From contig JAMPGV010000033.1 of NCBI GenBank assembly GCA_023663735.1, positions 1 to 33,905 of the forward strand: 33,905 nucleotides of DNA. Reading direction: 5' to 3'. Source of the stretch: Muribaculum sp. (GTDB lineage Bacteria; Bacillota; Clostridia; Lachnospirales; Lachnospiraceae). The position numbers and the translations under genes are program-made. This document shows positions 24,364-32,369 of the stretch, in pieces. Positions within the stretch are counted from its first letter, which is position 1. The number at the start of each line of letters is the position of its first letter. The notes beneath the pieces were generated by a model, which searched no databases, was not told the origin of the DNA, and saw only the letters and a program-made list of their open reading frames with translations.

Positions 24364-25563
24364 TTAGATAAAATCCATCTCTATGTTGCGCCGCTCGTTG
24401 TAGGCTTCCAAGATGCCGCGCATTTTTTCCGTGGTGGCCAGCACATTGGACAAGGAGATATCGTGGTTCATGAAGTCGATGATGGAGGTGACGAATTTGC
24501 TCATATCCGCCTCGATAAAGTAGGGTTTGGAGTATAACTCCGGGGGCAGGTACGTCAGATCCGTGGTGACCACTTTGTCGAAATCGCCGTGTTCATAGGC
24601 GGCGTCAAAAGCGTCTAACCCGTCGGTGAACAGCCCAAACGTACAGCAGATAAACACGCGTCTCGCATTCATGGATTTGAGCTGCTTGGCGGTGTCCAGC
24701 ATACTTCCGCCAGAGGAGATCATATCGTCGATGATGATGATATCTTTGCCGTCGATATTGTCACCCAAAAATTCATGAGCCACAATGGGGTTCTTGCCGT
24801 CCTTGATGACGGAATAATCCCTTCTTTTGTAAAACATACCCGTGTCAACGCCCAGCACGCTGGCAAAATAGATCGCGCGGTCCAGCGCGCCCTCGTCGGG
24901 GCTGATGACCAGAAGATGTTCCTTGTCGATCAGCAGATCGTCCTCGGCGTTTAAGAGCGCTTTGATAAACTGGTAGGGCGGCGTGAAATTATCGAAACCG
25001 CTCAGAGGCGTGGCGTTGGCCACTCTGGGGTCGTGAGCGTCGAAGGTGATGAAATTGTTCACTCCCATATTGCTCAGTTCTCTCAGCGCGTAAGCGCAGT
25101 CCAAGGATTCCCGGCCGCTGCGTTTGTGCTGTCTTCCCTCATACAAAAAGGGCATGATGACATTGATGCGGTGCGCCTTGCCGGTGCAGGCCGCGATGGC
25201 GCGCTTCAGATCCTGATAGTGGTCGTCGGGGGACATGTGGTTGGTATATCCGTTCATCTGATAGGTGATGCTGTGGTTGCAGACGTCCACCAGCAAAAAC
25301 AGATCTTTGCCGCGGATGGTCTCCCCGAATTCCGCTTTGGCCTCCCCGCTGCCAAAACGCGGGATCTGCAGATCCACCAAGTAATTGTCCTCGATATATC
25401 CGTGAAAAGCAGGATCGTTCTTGACCCTGTCGTTGTGAATGCTTCTGCGGAAATTCACCATGTAATCGTTAATTCTGCGGCCCATTCTCTCGGCGGAGGG
25501 CAGGGCGGCGATCTTCAAAGGCGCGACAGGCATGGCATTTTCCAGTTCTTGTAAGTTCGGCAT
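24364..25563 (-). CDS. prs: Ribose-phosphate pyrophosphokinase (PRPP synthetase), long clostridial form
   Basis: 399 residues, about 80 longer than the common class I enzyme. It transfers pyrophosphate from ATP to ribose 5-phosphate to make PRPP for nucleotides, His and Trp. The PRPP-loop DIIIIDDMISSGGS is at about 273-286, and the FDAHDPR and PFLYEGRQHKRSGRE segments correspond to the ATP/metal-binding blocks (typically DLHaxQ and PYfgYaRQDrk). The active-site stretch is divergent from class I. The start at 25563 has GGAGGAAAA upstream; in-frame codons to 25584 are not needed. It is the only minus-strand gene between 1 and 30400 and has its own promoter and terminator. Confidence 0.85.
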   Translation of the reverse strand: MPNLQELENAMPVAPLKIAALPSAERMGRRINDYMVNFRRSIHNDRVKNDPAFHGYIEDNYLVDLQIPRFGSGEAKAEFGETIRGKDLFLLVDVCNHSITYQMNGYTNHMSPDDHYQDLKRAIAACTGKAHRINVIMPFLYEGRQHKRSGRESLDCAYALRELSNMGVNNFITFDAHDPRVANATPLSGFDNFTPPYQFIKALLNAEDDLLIDKEHLLVISPDEGALDRAIYFASVLGVDTGMFYKRRDYSVIKDGKNPIVAHEFLGDNIDGKDIIIIDDMISSGGSMLDTAKQLKSMNARRVFICCTFGLFTDGLDAFDAAYEHGDFDKVVTTDLTYLPPELYSKPYFIEADMSKFVTSIIDFMNHDISLSNVLATTEKMRGILEAYNERRNIEMDFI

Positions 25564-25614
25564 GGTTTTCCTCCTGTAAAACAACTCTCATGATCTATAC
25601 AAACCGACAATTAT

Positions 25615-25643
25615 TTTATAACATTCCCCTAGTGACACGTCAA
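25615..25643 (-). promoter_or_regulatory. prs promoter (minus strand)
   Basis: Minus-strand TTGACG (25643-25638), 17 bases, TATAAA (25620-25615). The -35 box abuts the -35 box of the plus-strand promoter and touches the 14-base palindrome CAAGAAATTTCTTG (25641-25654). Confidence 0.65.
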
Positions 25644-25660
25644 GAAATTTCTTGTATGAT
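25632..25660 (+). promoter_or_regulatory. Promoter of the DUF512 gene (plus strand)
   Basis: GTGACA (25632-25637), 17 bases, TATGAT (25655-25660), divergent from the prs promoter. The spacer holds the perfect palindrome CAAGAAATTTCTTG (25641-25654). The layout, and the words GTCAAGAAA and TATGAT, echo the ylxM promoter at 1773-1819, hinting at a shared regulator. Confidence 0.6.
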
Positions 25661-25762
25661 TAAGAAAGAGTAGAATGAGCGCGGGACGTGCCGGGATCCA
25701 AACGGGTATCAGAATCAGGAGCCGGAACGGATGCAGAATACAAAAAAGACAGGGACAATCGG

Positions 25763-27202
25763 ATGGACAAAAAACACATTGTAAAAGCGGTACAGGCGGG
25801 CGGCATCGCTCAGGAGATGCAGATTGAGGCGGGGGATCGGATCGTGTCCATAAACGACACGCCGATAGAGGATATTTTTGATTATCAGTTTCTCATTCAG
25901 GACAGCTATATCGAGGTGCTGGTGGAGAAACCGGACGGGGAAGAATGGCTTTTGGAGATCGACAAAGATCCGGACGAGGACTTGGGAATCGAGTTTGAGA
26001 GCGGATTGATGGACGAGTACCGGCGCTGCCACAACCGCTGTATTTTCTGTTTTATCGACCAGATGCCAGAGGGGATGCGGGATACCTTGTATTTCAAGGA
26101 CGATGATTCCAGACTCTCGTTTTTACAGGGGAATTATGTGACGCTCACCAATATGTCCGACCACGATATCGACAGAATCTGCAGATACCGCCTGTCGCCC
26201 ATCAACATTTCCTTTCAGACCATGAATCCCGAGCTGCGGTGTAAAATGCTGAACAACCGCTTTGCGGGGGAAGCTCTGAAGAAAGCGGACCGGCTCAACG
26301 AGGCGGGGATCCGCATGAACGGGCAGATCGTACTCTGCAAAGGGGTCAACGACGGGGCGGAGCTGGAATACAGCATCCGGGAACTGATGCGGTATCTTCC
26401 CAATCTGGAGAGCGTGTCCGTGGTACCCGTGGGACTGTCCCGATTCCGTGAGGGGCTTTATCCGCTGGAACCTTTTACGGCGGAGGATGCAGAGGAGGTT
26501 TTGCGTCTCATTCACCGTTTTCAGGCGGAGTGCTATGAGAAGTACGGCACCCATTTTGTCCACGCAAGCGACGAGTGGTATGTGATGGCGGGGGAGGAGC
26601 TGCCGGAGGGGACGCGCTACGACGGATATCTCCAGCTGGAAAACGGCGTGGGGATGCTGAGACTTCTATTGGAAGAGTTTCAGGATGCTCTATCACACCG
26701 GAAGGACACGGTGCGCGGGAAAGACACGGCACACCGGAAGGAGATGGTGCGCCGGGAAACCACGGCGCACAGAGGGGCAGAAACGTCCCGGGAAGCCGCA
26801 TTGCCGCCGGAGACGTCCCGTCCAAAAACCGTGCTTTCCATGGCCACGGGGATGCTGGCCTATCCGTATCTGATCAAGATGTGCCGGGAGGTGGAGGAAG
26901 TTTATCCGGATATCGACATCCGGCTCTATGCGGTGCGCAATGACTTTTTCGGGGAGCGCATCACCGTCTCCGGGCTTCTGACGGGGCAGGATATCTGCGG
27001 CCAGCTGAAAGGGCGGGAGCTTGGACAGGGCCTGCTCCTGCCGCAGAATGTTCTGCGCAGCGGTGAGGATTTGTTTTTGGACGACTTGACGGTGGCCGAT
27101 TTGGAAGAAGCTTTACAAGTTCCGATTTATATTGTAAAATCAAGTGGATATGATTTTCTGGAGAGTATACTGGAGGCCGCGGGCCAAGGAGATTTGATAT
27201 GA
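25763..27202 (+). CDS. DUF512-family protein with PDZ-like and radical-SAM-like domains
   Basis: 479 residues. Residues 1-75 are PDZ-like (AGGIAQEMQIEAGDRIVSIND). C89, C93 and C96 in CHNRCIFCF fit the radical-SAM CxxxCxxC motif. The next 200 residues have barrel-like alternation, including YVTLTNM, SPINISFQT and VPVGLSRFREGLYPL. The C-terminal part matches the DUF512 end (GLLTGQDI, LFLDDLTV). The family stands next to der in many Clostridia; its reaction is unknown. An Arg/Lys/Thr-rich insertion near residues 310-360, built of 36-bp repeats, splits the protein. ATG 25763 follows AGGGA by 7 bases; in-frame codons back to 25688 look unconserved. Its last codons overlap the der start (ATGA). Confidence 0.88.
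   Translation: MDKKHIVKAVQAGGIAQEMQIEAGDRIVSINDTPIEDIFDYQFLIQDSYIEVLVEKPDGEEWLLEIDKDPDEDLGIEFESGLMDEYRRCHNRCIFCFIDQMPEGMRDTLYFKDDDSRLSFLQGNYVTLTNMSDHDIDRICRYRLSPINISFQTMNPELRCKMLNNRFAGEALKKADRLNEAGIRMNGQIVLCKGVNDGAELEYSIRELMRYLPNLESVSVVPVGLSRFREGLYPLEPFTAEDAEEVLRLIHRFQAECYEKYGTHFVHASDEWYVMAGEELPEGTRYDGYLQLENGVGMLRLLLEEFQDALSHRKDTVRGKDTAHRKEMVRRETTAHRGAETSREAALPPETSRPKTVLSMATGMLAYPYLIKMCREVEEVYPDIDIRLYAVRNDFFGERITVSGLLTGQDICGQLKGRELGQGLLLPQNVLRSGEDLFLDDLTVADLEEALQVPIYIVKSSGYDFLESILEAAGQGDLI
26694..26765 (+). repeat. 36-bp in-frame tandem repeat, two units
   Basis: Units 26694-26729 and 26730-26765 both begin CACACCGGAAGGA and end CACGG. They encode HRKDTVRGKDTA and HRKEMVRRETTA within a hydrophilic insertion of the DUF512 protein. 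A partial third unit follows (CGCAC). The insertion separates two conserved parts of the enzyme and is most likely a surface loop. Confidence 0.8.
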
Positions 27203-28530
27203 CAAAGAGCAATTCCAAGCCGATCGTTGCGGTAGTCGGGCGTCCCAATGTGGGGAAGTCTACGCTTTTCAACGCGCTGGCGGGGGAGAACATCTCGATT
27301 GTGAAAGACACGCCCGGCATCACGAGAGACCGGATTTATGCGGATGTGAGCTGGCTGGACAAGAATTTTACCCTGATTGACACCGGGGGCATTGAGCCGG
27401 ACTCCAAAGATATTATCTTATCCCAGATGCGGATGCAGGCCGAGATCGCCATGGAGACGGCGGACGTCATCCTCTTTCTGGTGGACGTCAAACAGGGATT
27501 GGTGGACGCGGATTCTAAGGTGGCGGATCTGCTGCGGCGTTCCCACAAGCCGGTGGTGCTGGTGGTCAACAAGGTAGACAGTGTGGAGAAATATATGGCG
27601 GACGTCTATGAGTTCTACAATCTGGGCATCGGGGATCCCCATCCCATTTCCGCGGCAAACCGCACGGGGCTGGGGGATCTGCTGGAGGAAGTGGCAGCCC
27701 ATTTCCCGGAGGAGACGGGGGAGGAAGAGGAGGACGAGCGTCCCCGCATCGCCATTGTGGGCAAGCCCAATGTGGGCAAGTCCTCCCTGATTAACAAGCT
27801 GCTCGGAGAGGAACGTCTGATCGTGTCCGACATTGCGGGAACCACCCGGGACGCGGTGGACACGGAGATCATCTACAATGAGAAGGCTTATGTGTTCATC
27901 GATACCGCGGGACTGCGCCGCAAGAATAAAATCAAAGAGGATCTGGAAAAATATATGATCATCCGCACGGTCAGCGCCGTGGAGCGTTCCGAGATCGTGG
28001 TGCTGGTCATCGACGCCGTGGAGGGCGTCACGGAGCAGGACGCCAAGATTGCGGGCATCGCCCATGACCGGGGCAAAGCCGTGATTATCGCCGTGAACAA
28101 ATGGGATGCGCTGGAGAAGGATGACAAGACGATCTACCGCTTTACGGAGAAGGTGCGGAACACTTTGTCCTATATGCCTTATGCGGAGTTGGTGTTCGTG
28201 TCCGCCAAGACCGGGCAGCGTCTGCCCAAACTCTTTGAGACCATTGACATGGTCAGCGAAAACCATGCCATGCGCGTGGCCACGGGGGTGTTGAACGAAA
28301 TTATGGCCGAGGCGGTGGCCATGCAGCAGCCTCCTTCCGACAAGGGCAAGCGGCTTCGGCTGTACTATATTACTCAGGTGTCCGTGAAACCGCCCACCTT
28401 TGTGATTTTTGTAAACGACAAGGAACTGATGCATTTTTCCTATACCAGATATATAGAGAACCAGATTCGGGAGACTTTCGGGTTCAAGGGGACGCCTCTC
28501 CGGTTTATCATCAGGGAGCGCAAAGAATGA
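27199..28530 (+). CDS. der: Ribosome assembly GTPase Der (EngA)
   Basis: 443 residues with two tandem GTPase domains: G1 GRPNVGKST at 14-22 and GKPNVGKSS at 188-196. Each is followed by its switch motif (DTPGITRD, AGTTRD), DTGG/DTAG, and NKVD/NKWD. The C-terminal KH-like domain ends in GTPLRFIIRERK. An acidic linker (EEEEDE) joins the two domains. Der is essential for 50S assembly. The ATG overlaps the DUF512 stop by four bases, so translational coupling is likely. Confidence 0.97.
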   Translation: MTKSNSKPIVAVVGRPNVGKSTLFNALAGENISIVKDTPGITRDRIYADVSWLDKNFTLIDTGGIEPDSKDIILSQMRMQAEIAMETADVILFLVDVKQGLVDADSKVADLLRRSHKPVVLVVNKVDSVEKYMADVYEFYNLGIGDPHPISAANRTGLGDLLEEVAAHFPEETGEEEEDERPRIAIVGKPNVGKSSLINKLLGEERLIVSDIAGTTRDAVDTEIIYNEKAYVFIDTAGLRRKNKIKEDLEKYMIIRTVSAVERSEIVVLVIDAVEGVTEQDAKIAGIAHDRGKAVIIAVNKWDALEKDDKTIYRFTEKVRNTLSYMPYAELVFVSAKTGQRLPKLFETIDMVSENHAMRVATGVLNEIMAEAVAMQQPPSDKGKRLRLYYITQVSVKPPTFVIFVNDKELMHFSYTRYIENQIRETFGFKGTPLRFIIRERKE

Positions 28531-28600
28531 AACGGCAGGGAGAACCGATGATTCCTGCGCAGGATACGTTATGGCGGCACGGACGGGAGGATGAAAAAGG

Positions 28601-29254
28601 ATGGAACGGATTGTTTGTTTGGCGGTGGGTTATGTGTTCGGACTGTTTCAGACGGCCTATTTCTACGGGAAAATGAATGGCATTGACATCCGCGAACACG
28701 GAAGCGGAAATGCGGGTACCACCAACGCTCTGCGGGTTCTGGGCAAGAAGGCGGGAGCGATCGTCCTTTTGGGGGATTGCGCCAAATGCATTCTGGCGGT
28801 ATGCGCCGCGCGGCTGATCTACGGGGGAAGCCATCCCGATACCATTTATCTGCTCTGCATTTATGCGGCGGCAGGGGCGATCCTCGGACACAATTTCCCG
28901 TTTTATATGGGATTCAAAGGAGGCAAGGGAATTGCCGCCACGGCGGGGCTGATCTTGTCGCTGCATCCCTATTTCATTCCCATGGGGGTCATCGTGTTTT
29001 TTGGCATTTTATTTACCACCCATTATGTGTCGCTGGGTTCTCTGCTGGTGTATGTGGGCTTTCTGATTGAGATCGTGGTCTGCGGGCAGATGGGGGTATT
29101 TACCGGGAGCAGCCAGACGACTCTGAATGAAATGTATGCAGTGTCCTTATGTCTTGCAGTCATGGCGTTCTGGAAGCATCGGGAGAACATCAAACGACTG
29201 ATCCACGGGGAAGAGAGAAAGACCTATCTGACCAAAAAGAATGATGAGAAATAA
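28601..29254 (+). CDS. plsY: Glycerol-3-phosphate acyltransferase PlsY
   Basis: 217 residues with five or so membrane helices. Family motifs: GSGNAGTTNALRVLG (motif 1), GHNFPFYMGFKGGKG (motif 2, phosphate-binding) and a later hydrophobic helix with the third motif region. PlsY uses acyl-phosphate from PlsX to acylate glycerol-3-phosphate, giving lysophosphatidic acid. The ATG has AGGATGAAAAAGG upstream. It lies before gpsA, which makes its substrate, a frequent Gram-positive pairing. The 70 bases after der hold no recognised signal. The last codons run into a 16-bp tandem repeat. Confidence 0.94.
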   Translation: MERIVCLAVGYVFGLFQTAYFYGKMNGIDIREHGSGNAGTTNALRVLGKKAGAIVLLGDCAKCILAVCAARLIYGGSHPDTIYLLCIYAAAGAILGHNFPFYMGFKGGKGIAATAGLILSLHPYFIPMGVIVFFGILFTTHYVSLGSLLVYVGFLIEIVVCGQMGVFTGSSQTTLNEMYAVSLCLAVMAFWKHRENIKRLIHGEERKTYLTKKNDEK

Positions 29255-29295
29255 GAATCATGGGAAATAAGAATCATGAGAAATAGGGATGGAGA
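29248..29295 (+). repeat. 16-bp tandem repeat spanning the plsY stop codon
   Basis: Units at 29248-29263 and 29264-29279 read GAAATAAGAATCATGG and GAAATAAGAATCATGA; a degenerate third unit follows at 29280-29295. The plsY TAA (29252-29254) lies in the first unit. This is the second case in the window, after pgeF, of a repeat growing from a stop codon. Confidence 0.8.
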
Positions 29296-29359
29296 GAAAT
29301 AGGAGCGAAAAATAAACAGCGGACGTTCCAACGACGGACGGCCGCGGAAAAGAGGGAGT

Positions 29360-30370
29360 ATGGCAAAAATCAGTATTCTGGGCGGCGGAAGCTGGGGGAT
29401 TGCGCTTTCGGTTCTGCTACATAAAAACGGACACGAGATTACCGTTTGGTCGGCATTGCCTGCGGAGGTGGAGATGCTGGCCAGAAATCACGAGCATAAG
29501 ATGCTTCCTGGGGTGAAGCTTGCGGAAGACATGGTTTTCACCGCCGATGACAAGGAGGCCGTGCAGGGCAGGGATCTGCTGGTGATGGCGGTGGCAAGCT
29601 CTTATACCAGAAGCACCGCGCACCGGATCGCCGCGCTTGTGGCGGAGGGGCAGAGAATCGTCAATGTGGCGAAAGGCATTGAGGACGAGACTTTGATGAC
29701 TTTGTCTGAAATCATAGAGCAGGAGATTCCGCAGGCGGACGTGGCCGTCCTGTCCGGACCGTCCCATGCGGAGGAGGTCGGAAGGGGAATGCCCACCACC
29801 ATCGTCGTGGGGGCAAAGAGCAAGGCCACTGCGGAATACATCCAGAATCTGTTTATGAGCGAGGTGTTCCGCGTATACACCAGCCCGGATGTGCTGGGAA
29901 TCGAATTGGGCGGCGCGCTGAAAAACGTGGTGGCGCTGGCCGCCGGCATTGCGGACGGATTGGGATACGGGGACAACACCAAGGCCGCGCTGATTACCCG
30001 GGGGATTACGGAAATTGCAAGGCTTGGCACCGCCATGGGCGGCAGATTCGAGACGTTCTGCGGGCTTACGGGCATCGGCGACCTGATCGTGACCTGTGCG
30101 TCCATGCACTCCCGAAACCGCCGCGCAGGAATTCTCATCGGACAGGGGAAGACCATGCAGGAGGCCATGGACGAGGTACAGATGGTGGTGGAGGGCGTGT
30201 ATTCCGCCAAGGCCGCCATGGCGCTGGCCAGAAAATACAATGTGGAGATTCCCATCATCGAACAGGTGAATGCGGTGCTGTTCGAGGACAAGAGCGCGGA
30301 TGCAGCGGTGAAGGAATTGATGCTTCGGGATAAAAAGATAGAGATTTCGGATGATCTTTGGCAGAAATAG
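29360..30370 (+). CDS. gpsA: NAD(P)-dependent glycerol-3-phosphate dehydrogenase GpsA
   Basis: 336 residues. The dinucleotide-binding GGGSWG is at 8-13. Downstream are NVAKGIE, LSGPSHAEEV, the catalytic-lysine block GGALKNVVALAAGIADGLGYG and GLTGIGDLIVTC. It reduces dihydroxyacetone phosphate to glycerol-3-phosphate, which PlsY acylates. The ATG has AGAGGGAGT upstream. The 105 bases between plsY and gpsA hold only the repeat and purine-rich sequence. It is convergent with metF, with 43 bases between the ends. Confidence 0.96.
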   Translation: MAKISILGGGSWGIALSVLLHKNGHEITVWSALPAEVEMLARNHEHKMLPGVKLAEDMVFTADDKEAVQGRDLLVMAVASSYTRSTAHRIAALVAEGQRIVNVAKGIEDETLMTLSEIIEQEIPQADVAVLSGPSHAEEVGRGMPTTIVVGAKSKATAEYIQNLFMSEVFRVYTSPDVLGIELGGALKNVVALAAGIADGLGYGDNTKAALITRGITEIARLGTAMGGRFETFCGLTGIGDLIVTCASMHSRNRRAGILIGQGKTMQEAMDEVQMVVEGVYSAKAAMALARKYNVEIPIIEQVNAVLFEDKSADAAVKELMLRDKKIEISDDLWQK

Positions 30371-30396
30371 ATCTTGGCCGGATGACGGAGTGCAGT

Positions 30397-30420
30397 CCGG
30401 TGTTCCCTGTGGATCACCGG
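30397..30420. terminator. Hairpin between convergent gpsA and metF
   Basis: CCGGTG (30397-30402) and CACCGG (30415-30420) pair perfectly across 12 bases. The right arm includes the metF stop. There is no T-tract on either side, so it is only a possible shared terminator. Confidence 0.3.
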
Positions 30421-31265
30421 ATCGCCCGGACAATCTCCGCGGTGGTTTTGGGTTTGTTCATGGAATAAATATGGATGCCGTCCACGCCGATCTGCTTTAA
30501 ATCCAGAATCTGCCGCACACAGTAGTCAATGCCCGCCTTGCGCATGTCCTCCGCGCTGTCGCTGTATTTGGCGATGATGTCCGACAGCGCCTTGGGGATG
30601 CTGGAGCCGGACAGGGAGACGGATGTGCCGAGCTGTCTGGCGGCGGTGATGGGCATGATGCCCGCGTGGATGGGCAGAGTGACGCCCTTCTGCAATGCAC
30701 GGTCGCGGAAAGCATAAAAATAATCGTTGTCAAAAAACATCTGCGTGATGAAGAAGTCTGCCCCGGCGTCCTGCTTCTGCTTCAAATACTGCAAATCCGC
30801 CTCCAGACTAAAGGATTCCGGGTGTTTTTCCGGGTAACATGCCCCGGCGATCTCTAAATCCGTGTGTTCCCGCAGGAAGGCGATCATGTCGCTTGCATGG
30901 GCGAAATCCCGGGATGCGTACTGCTCGTCGGTCATGTCCTTCGGACGGTCGCCGCGCAGGGCGAGTACTTTCGATACATTGGCGGCTTTCAGATCACGAT
31001 ACACGCCAAGCAGATCCTCTTTCTTGCTGCCGACGCAGGTCATGTGAGCCAGAGCGGGGATCTGAAGCGTGTTTTGGATGTAGGAGGCAATGTCCACGGT
31101 CTTCTTGGAGCGGCTTCCGCCCGCGCCGTAGGTCACGCTGATAAAGGCGGGATGCAGGGCGCTGAGCTGATTCAAAATCTCATAGGCGGAATCAAATTCA
31201 TCCTCCTTTTTGGGCGGGAACACCTCCAGTGACAAGGTCTGATGATAATGCGCTGTATTTGACAT
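30414..31265 (-). CDS. metF: Methylenetetrahydrofolate reductase MetF
   Basis: 283 residues, usual bacterial length. Family blocks: SLEVFPPK near the N terminus (catalytic Glu), SVTYGAGGS, HMTCVG, LALRGDRP, IAGACYPEKHPES, and DFFITQMFFDND. It reduces 5,10-methylene-THF to 5-methyl-THF for methionine synthesis. The start at 31265 has GGAGGAAAA upstream; 14 in-frame residues further up are not family-like. The leader is about 40 bases, too short for a SAM or other large riboswitch. It diverges from the MoxR gene. Confidence 0.95.
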   Translation of the reverse strand: MSNTAHYHQTLSLEVFPPKKEDEFDSAYEILNQLSALHPAFISVTYGAGGSRSKKTVDIASYIQNTLQIPALAHMTCVGSKKEDLLGVYRDLKAANVSKVLALRGDRPKDMTDEQYASRDFAHASDMIAFLREHTDLEIAGACYPEKHPESFSLEADLQYLKQKQDAGADFFITQMFFDNDYFYAFRDRALQKGVTLPIHAGIMPITAARQLGTSVSLSGSSIPKALSDIIAKYSDSAEDMRKAGIDYCVRQILDLKQIGVDGIHIYSMNKPKTTAEIVRAIR

Positions 31266-31312
31266 GGCTTTTCCTCCGATCATGTTTGAAATGGATGATA
31301 AATCCACACACT

Positions 31313-31341
31313 ATGGTATCATGAAAGCGGGGGAAACGCAA
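31313..31341 (-). promoter_or_regulatory. metF promoter (minus strand)
   Basis: Minus-strand TTGCGT (31341-31336), 17 bases, TACCAT (31318-31313). The -35 lies in the palindrome GCAAGCTTGC (31338-31347), shared with the divergent plus-strand promoter. Confidence 0.5.
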
Positions 31342-31343
31342 GC

Positions 31344-31372
31344 TTGCTTTTGCGTGCGGAATCGTGTAAGAT
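31344..31372 (+). promoter_or_regulatory. Promoter of the MoxR-VWA unit (plus strand)
   Basis: TTGCTT (31344-31349), 17 bases, TAAGAT (31367-31372). Two bases separate its -35 from the metF -35 across the palindrome GCAAGCTTGC. Transcription near 31379 would give a leader of about 115 bases. Confidence 0.5.
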
Positions 31373-31379
31373 GAGAATC

Positions 31380-31495
31380 ATATATCAAATAACGCAAATT
31401 TATTCGTCTTGCAAATATTGTGCCTGCGGCAGCATACAACAAAAAGCCTGCGCTTTTCGTTGTCAAGAATTCGCAGGTTGCGGAAAGGCATGGTT
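31380..31495 (+). promoter_or_regulatory. Structured leader upstream of the MoxR gene
   Basis: CAACAAAAAG (31437-31446) pairs with CTTTTCGTTG (31453-31462) at 9 of 10 positions, with CCTGCG in the loop. CGCAGG (31472-31477) can pair with that loop (31447-31452) or with an upstream CCTGCG (31423-31428). The two choices are mutually exclusive and lie just before the GGAAAGG ribosome binding site. The arrangement is switch-like, but no known riboswitch class is recognised. Confidence 0.35.
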
Positions 31496-32320
31496 ATGAA
31501 AATGGACAATCAAGAATTTCAGGGGACAAGAGAATATGTGGCAAGCGAGGAGCTGATGGCCAGCGTGAATATCGCCATGGCATTGCAGAAGCCCCTCCTC
31601 ATCAAGGGGGAACCCGGAACCGGCAAGACCATGCTGGCGGAGGCGGTGGCTAAGGCGCTGGGCAAGCGGCTGATTATCTGGAACATCAAGTCCACCACCA
31701 AGGCGCAGGAGGGACTTTATGTATACGATACCATCCAGAGACTCTATGACGGACAGTTCGGCGAGGAGGGCGTGGACGATATCGCCCGTTATATCAAGCT
31801 GGGCAAGCTGGGAGAGGCATTTGACAGTGAGGAACAGGTGGTGCTTTTGATCGACGAGATCGACAAGGCGGATCTGGAGTTCCCGAATGATCTGCTTTGG
31901 GAGCTGGATCAGATGGAGTTCTATATCAACGAGACCAAGCGCACGGTCAAGGCAAAGCATCGGCCCATCGTGATCATCACTTCCAATGCGGAGAAAGAGT
32001 TGCCGGACGCTTTTTTGCGCCGCTGCATCTTTCATTATATCGATTTTCCCGATAAAGAGTTGATGGCGGAGATCGTAAAGGTGCATTTTCCCGATGTGGA
32101 GGAGCATCTGCTGGCACAGGCCATGGAGGTATTCTATAACATCCGCGGTATGCGGGATATCCGCAAGAAACCCAGCACCTCGGAACTGATCGACTGGGTG
32201 AACGCGCTGCAGATCGGGGGCATTCCCACGGAGACCATCAAGTCGGCGCTGCCTTTTATCGGCGTGGTGGTGAAGAAGGACGAGGACATGGAGCTGGTGA
32301 AGCATTCCACGAACCTGTAG
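31496..32320 (+). CDS. MoxR-type AAA+ ATPase
   Basis: 274 residues. Walker A GEPGTGKT at 38-45; Walker B VVLLIDEID at 115-123; sensor-1 region IITSNAEKELPDAFLRRC, with arginine-finger candidates RR. The short C-terminal lid follows. MoxR ATPases work as chaperone-like activators of metal enzymes or complexes with VWA proteins, and the next gene encodes one. The target is not in the window. I chose ATG 31496 (7 bases after AAAGG) over ATG 31490; the frame is open to 31409, but that part overlaps the leader structure. Confidence 0.88.
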   Translation: MKMDNQEFQGTREYVASEELMASVNIAMALQKPLLIKGEPGTGKTMLAEAVAKALGKRLIIWNIKSTTKAQEGLYVYDTIQRLYDGQFGEEGVDDIARYIKLGKLGEAFDSEEQVVLLIDEIDKADLEFPNDLLWELDQMEFYINETKRTVKAKHRPIVIITSNAEKELPDAFLRRCIFHYIDFPDKELMAEIVKVHFPDVEEHLLAQAMEVFYNIRGMRDIRKKPSTSELIDWVNALQIGGIPTETIKSALPFIGVVVKKDEDMELVKHSTNL

Positions 32321-32369
32321 GCCGCATGGAATCGGCTTTGCGGGCGGCGGAGAGGATGAGAGGGACGGT

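Noticed and set aside
30529-31232. Several plus-strand open frames across metF
   Set aside because: All are antisense to a full-length MetF with conserved motifs.
31266-31320. SAM riboswitch upstream of metF
   Set aside because: The leader from the mapped-looking promoter to the start is about 40 bases, far too short, and no S-box features are present.
31409-31495. N-terminal extension of the MoxR protein from TTG 31409
   Set aside because: The residues are Arg/Ser-rich and unlike the family; the segment forms the leader hairpins and ATG 31496 has a good ribosome binding site.
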